From Alkalicella caledoniensis (lineage in GTDB: Bacteria; Bacillota; Proteinivoracia; Proteinivoracales; Proteinivoracaceae): a DNA stretch of 64,000 bases. Below are positions 60,641-64,000 of the stretch, one piece after another (the stretch's first letter is position 1; each line of letters begins with the position of its first letter). The notes below the pieces were generated by a model, which did not search any database, was not told the DNA's origin, and saw nothing but the letters and a program-made list of their open reading frames with translations. The position numbers and the translations under genes were made by a program. Location: NCBI RefSeq assembly GCF_014467015.1, contig NZ_CP058559.1, positions 1,612,001 to 1,676,000 of the forward strand, written 5' to 3'.

Positions 60641-60704
60641 GTTGCTATCCCCTTTCTTTTTTCTTTTAGTAGTTTATGTAGAGAAAGGGGGTTTTATTAT
60701 GGGT

Positions 60705-63008
60705 TTATTTAGCAAAAAAATTAATTCCAACTTTGTCTAGCAGAGGGTTTTGTCCGTCCATTGAGTATATATGTACCTCATGTAAGGCACGGGTTAAGGC
60801 TACATATAGTAATTTTATATCTAGGCTTGTGTTATAATATCCTTCATCCATATTCACTATAAGTACCGCATCAAACTCTAATCCTTTAGCTAAGTAGGAA
60901 GGTACTATTATAGCCCCTGCTTCATAACTCTCTTGTTTTTCGTCCAATAGCCTGGCTTGGACCTTTTTACCCTTATCGAGATATCTTTTTATCCTTAGCC
61001 CTTCAGATCTGTTTTTGCAAATCACAGCTATGGACTTATATTTCACTACTAGGTTCCCTATTTTATCTTCAATATCAGCTAATAGCTTTATATCATCTTT
61101 GTAACTTTTGTAAGAGGGTTTATCTCCGTGTCTTATTACTGGCTCTGCTAACACTGTACCTTCATTTTTCAGGTTCTTTATCACTTCATTTGCTAGTTCC
61201 ATAATCTCTATGGTTGTCCTATAACTTTGTTTGAGGGTTATATAATTTGATTGTCTAGTTGTAAAAACCTTATCCATGACATCCTGCCAGTTTTCGGTGC
61301 CACGGTAGGAGTGTATTCCTTGGGATATATCCCCTAGGATTGTTATTTTTTCGGTGTTTAGAATCTCTTTTATCACATAGAATTGAAATAAACTAAAGTC
61401 TTGTGCCTCATCTATAACAACACTTTGAATGGTTATTTTATCTTTAAACCCATATAAAAGATGTTTGAGGTATACCAGTGGTGCGTAATCCTCAAGCTCT
61501 ATGGTTTTACTATACTGCAATTTCTCATTGTGGCTACAAAAGTCTTCTAGTCGTTGTTGATCCAGCTCTTGTTCACTAAATTCACCTAGTATCTTAGTAT
61601 TTGTCATGACATGCCAGTAAAAGTCGTATAGTTCAACCTTGGGAAATTCATCAATGTATTTTTTTACTAGGGTTTTACTATCTGCTTTAATTTGTTCTAG
61701 CTTTTTATCCCGTTCATCAAATACTGGAACTATATGCTTTTGCCTCTCCAGTGGGTCTGGATATTTACTTCTTATGGAGTCGATTTTGTATGTGTAATAA
61801 TCTTCCGTTTGTTTTAGCACATCTTCTTTTACCACTTTTAGTTTAGCCCTTAGTACAAGTTTAAGTTGTTCAAATCTTTTGTATAGGGGCAGGAATTTAT
61901 AGTCCTTTAAGATATAGTTAGCAACTTCTCTTCTGGACACTATAACTTTGTCTTCTAGCTTGAAATCCTTTTTAGGTATAGATAGGCGTTCGACCTTTGC
62001 AACATAACCATCAATAATATTTTTTAGTTCTAAAGATCCCTTAAATTTACAACTCCATATTATTTTGTCTTTAGCTTGCTGATCTTTTTGTTGATCCATA
62101 AGATCTATTAGCTTTTCAGTGGTATCCCGAAGCTTTTGTTTTTTACCCAGGCCCAGTAGCTCATTCATGAACTCTATATATGTGGTCTGTTTTACTTTTT
62201 CCACACCTAACTCTGGAAGAACTTCAGATATATAGTTAATAAACATTTTATTTGGTGCAATTATCATGAAGTTTTCTGGATCAAAGGTCTTTTCGTATGT
62301 GTATATAAAGTATGCTATACGGTGCAAGGCTATGGTGGTTTTGCCACTACCGGCTACCCCTTGTACTATGAGGGGCACGTGCATGTCCGCTCTGATTACT
62401 TTATTTTGTTCTGCTTGGATTGTAGATGCTATGTCTTTTAGCCTTTTTTCTGCACTACTCTTGAGGGCCGATTGTAGTAGTGGGTCATTTGCTGCTATGT
62501 CTATGTCTATGATGTCTTGAATTTTTCCTTCATCTATGATGAACTGACGCTTTAGAAATAGTTCTCCCTGCTCCTGGCCTTCCACAGATGTATAGCTTGT
62601 CTTGCCTAGCTTTCCTTCGTAGTAAACAGAGGCTACAGGTGCCCTCCAGTCAACGATTAGTTGTTCGTTATCCTCTGCCTTTATTAAGGATGCTTTACCT
62701 ATGTAAAGTTCCTCTTTCTTTAGGCTACCTTCACCTTGAAAGTCTATTCTAGCAAAGTATGGCTTATCTTTAACTTTGTTAAGGCTTGTATAGTTTTTCT
62801 CAGCCATTTCCATAAACCTTGTGTTTAGTATGATGTTTATGTAGCTATCAGAGCTATCTAAGTAGTCTAGGTTTGCAAAGGCTTCCCTCATACTACCTTT
62901 ATACTTGTTAAGGTATACGTCTGTTATTTCAATGGTTTTGTTAAGATAGCCCTTCACATACTCTAAATGTTTAGCTTCACTATTAAAGTCAGGATGCTTA
63001 TTGGACAA
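60705..63008 (-). CDS. helD: HelD-like UvrD-family helicase (RNA polymerase recycling factor)
   Basis: A 767-residue superfamily 1 motor. Walker A is GVAGSGKTTIALHR (about residue 217), Walker B is VVIDEAQDFS, with later motifs LKQSYRTTIEIMELANEVI and VALTRALHEVHIYS. A long N-terminal coiled part (residues 1-110) is as in HelD, which in Firmicutes strips stalled RNA polymerase from DNA. TTG 63008 follows GGGAGGTAA. No partner genes are near. Confidence 0.9.
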   Translation of the reverse strand: MSNKHPDFNSEAKHLEYVKGYLNKTIEITDVYLNKYKGSMREAFANLDYLDSSDSYINIILNTRFMEMAEKNYTSLNKVKDKPYFARIDFQGEGSLKKEELYIGKASLIKAEDNEQLIVDWRAPVASVYYEGKLGKTSYTSVEGQEQGELFLKRQFIIDEGKIQDIIDIDIAANDPLLQSALKSSAEKRLKDIASTIQAEQNKVIRADMHVPLIVQGVAGSGKTTIALHRIAYFIYTYEKTFDPENFMIIAPNKMFINYISEVLPELGVEKVKQTTYIEFMNELLGLGKKQKLRDTTEKLIDLMDQQKDQQAKDKIIWSCKFKGSLELKNIIDGYVAKVERLSIPKKDFKLEDKVIVSRREVANYILKDYKFLPLYKRFEQLKLVLRAKLKVVKEDVLKQTEDYYTYKIDSIRSKYPDPLERQKHIVPVFDERDKKLEQIKADSKTLVKKYIDEFPKVELYDFYWHVMTNTKILGEFSEQELDQQRLEDFCSHNEKLQYSKTIELEDYAPLVYLKHLLYGFKDKITIQSVVIDEAQDFSLFQFYVIKEILNTEKITILGDISQGIHSYRGTENWQDVMDKVFTTRQSNYITLKQSYRTTIEIMELANEVIKNLKNEGTVLAEPVIRHGDKPSYKSYKDDIKLLADIEDKIGNLVVKYKSIAVICKNRSEGLRIKRYLDKGKKVQARLLDEKQESYEAGAIIVPSYLAKGLEFDAVLIVNMDEGYYNTSLDIKLLYVALTRALHEVHIYSMDGQNPLLDKVGINFFAK

Positions 63009-63237
63009 TATATTACCTCCCTTTTAAAGTTTTAAAGCTAACTTCCGATCACCTTCTTGAGTCACGTTTTTATATTATACCTAAAGAAGGGAGAAAAATA
63101 AAGTATTTTTTGAAGTCATTATACTTTTAAGAAATGAACCAATAACCAAACAAGAAAAGAAAATTGGGATTTAATGTATGGTCTGGGTGGCAGCCGAAGG
63201 AAAATAAGAAATTTATATATTCTCTACAACTAAATAA

Positions 63238-63255
63238 AACTCCCCGTAGGGAGTT
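63238..63255 (-). terminator. Terminator of the last gene
   Basis: AACTCCC pairs with GGGAGTT around a 4-nt loop; TTTATTT follows on the minus strand. It ends 5 bases from the stop codon of the gene. Confidence 0.72.
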
Positions 63256-63259
63256 AATT

Positions 63260-63892
63260 TTAGTTTTTCACTAGTTTATCCAGAGCCTCATGACGATTAT
63301 TGTTTAATATTTTAGGTGGATTGTTATAGATTTCTAATAGCTCTTTATGGTTTTGATAGCTAATCAGCAACCCTAGAACTGAACAATGCATCACTAGCAA
63401 ATACGATACTATGGACTTAAATTCACCAATACTGAAAGAACGGGTACTGAGGAGCAGTCCACCTACAATTGCTATTCCAAATATTTCTAGATAATCCTTT
63501 TGTATCATTCTTTTTGACATAAAGTACACAATTATATAATATGCCAAGTATACCGCACTTAAAACATAGGGTTTCTGAACTAAGAGACTCACTAAAATAA
63601 ATGTGCTAAATATAACACCAACCATAAAAAAAGCAATGGTGTAAATATGCCCCCCTAATTCATTTTTTATTTTACTCCAGTTCCATACTTCATAATTTCC
63701 TCGTAAGTTAATTACTTTGTTCCGAAATGCCCTGATGTGGAAAATACGGAATAAAATGAAAAGATAGAAAAAAAGATAGAAAAATAAAAATCTGCTGGTT
63801 TCTAATAAAAATGCTCCTGTAATAATTGCTACCAGTAAATATGTTATCCAAATACTTACGTGAACTATCAAGAACTTTTTCTTACTCTCCAT
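63260..63892 (-). CDS. Membrane protein of unknown function
   Basis: 210 residues with about six membrane segments (VSIWITYLLVAIITGAFL, FLFFYLFFYLFILFRIFHI, IYTAFFMVGVIFSTFILVSL is close to the third, then YVLSAVYLAYYIIVYFMS and others), and a polar C-terminus with ILNNNRHEALDKLV. I do not recognise the family. The early part resembles sensor-kinase-type membrane regions only in general composition. It stands alone at the right edge. Confidence 0.6.
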   Translation of the reverse strand: MESKKKFLIVHVSIWITYLLVAIITGAFLLETSRFLFFYLFFYLFILFRIFHIRAFRNKVINLRGNYEVWNWSKIKNELGGHIYTIAFFMVGVIFSTFILVSLLVQKPYVLSAVYLAYYIIVYFMSKRMIQKDYLEIFGIAIVGGLLLSTRSFSIGEFKSIVSYLLVMHCSVLGLLISYQNHKELLEIYNNPPKILNNNRHEALDKLVKN

Positions 63893-64000
63893 CTTAACCT
63901 CCTAATCTACATAAACTTTGGTCTTATGTTAATAAATTTTAGGTAAGGTGCAAAGATTTGTTTAGTTTGCTTAATTGGCTCCTAAAATGGTATAGCTCCA

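Overview
The window reads as an AT-rich, spore-forming, amino-acid-fermenting anaerobe of the Clostridia. Three things support this: a GerA-type spore germination locus with a CwlD-like cortex amidase; a complete Stickland-type ornithine oxidation operon (ornithine racemase, B12-dependent ornithine aminomutase, 2,4-diaminopentanoate dehydrogenase, AKP thiolase); and Firmicutes-type control elements (glmS ribozyme, TPP riboswitch, CdaA/CdaR/GlmM block, strong GGAGG ribosome sites). Sodium-type transporters and an ectoine-hydrolase-like gene hint at a saline or soda habitat, but that is inference.

Layout. 1-1566: ABC exporter (permease runs off the left edge). 1711-2145: no gene, but a promoter, a 13-bp closing helix and a perfect terminator suggest a structured RNA of about 400 nt. 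2330-3448: aminotransferase. 3644-10247: one minus-strand operon (M20 deacylase, TRAP transporter, creatinase/ectoine-hydrolase-like enzyme, methionine gamma-lyase-like enzyme) behind a consensus promoter with a tandem operator, next to an IclR regulator. 11742-14290: class II aldolase and a sodium symporter under a TPP riboswitch. 14473-19282: hybrid histidine kinase, LspA-like protein, a decayed IS200/IS605 element (frameshifted tnpA, intact tnpB nuclease core), and a small-RNA candidate. 19362-22174: nitroreductase, TVP38-type membrane protein, DegV protein, and a foldback-structured element of about 340 bp. 22182-28955: hexitol PTS operon with 1-phosphofructokinase and a SorE-like dehydrogenase. 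29226-33543: miscellaneous small genes. 33803-35260: gene desert with three copies of a 136-bp repeat.

35347-40918: glmS (with ribozyme and an extra terminator hairpin), glmM, cdaR, cdaA, i.e. UDP-GlcNAc and c-di-AMP synthesis. 41803-45007: arcABC arginine deiminase operon. 45230-53921: arginase plus the ornithine operon, read from a sigma-54 promoter beside a PAS/AAA+ sigma-54 activator (54148-55533). 55656-60640: divergent gerAB / gerAA-gerAC-small protein and cwlD-like gene. 60705-63008: HelD-like helicase. 63260-63892: unknown membrane protein.

How the parts fit: arginine can enter as ornithine by two routes (arginase, or deiminase/OTC with ATP from carbamate kinase), and ornithine is then oxidised to alanine and acetyl-CoA. 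The operon at 3644-10247 may feed another amino-acid-like solute into fermentation; the best candidate I can derive is ectoine via diaminobutyrate to 2-oxobutyrate. The PTS operon may convert mannitol 1-phosphate to fructose 1-phosphate and then fructose 1,6-bisphosphate, by-passing fructose 6-phosphate. The racemase gene appears to start at an AUC codon.
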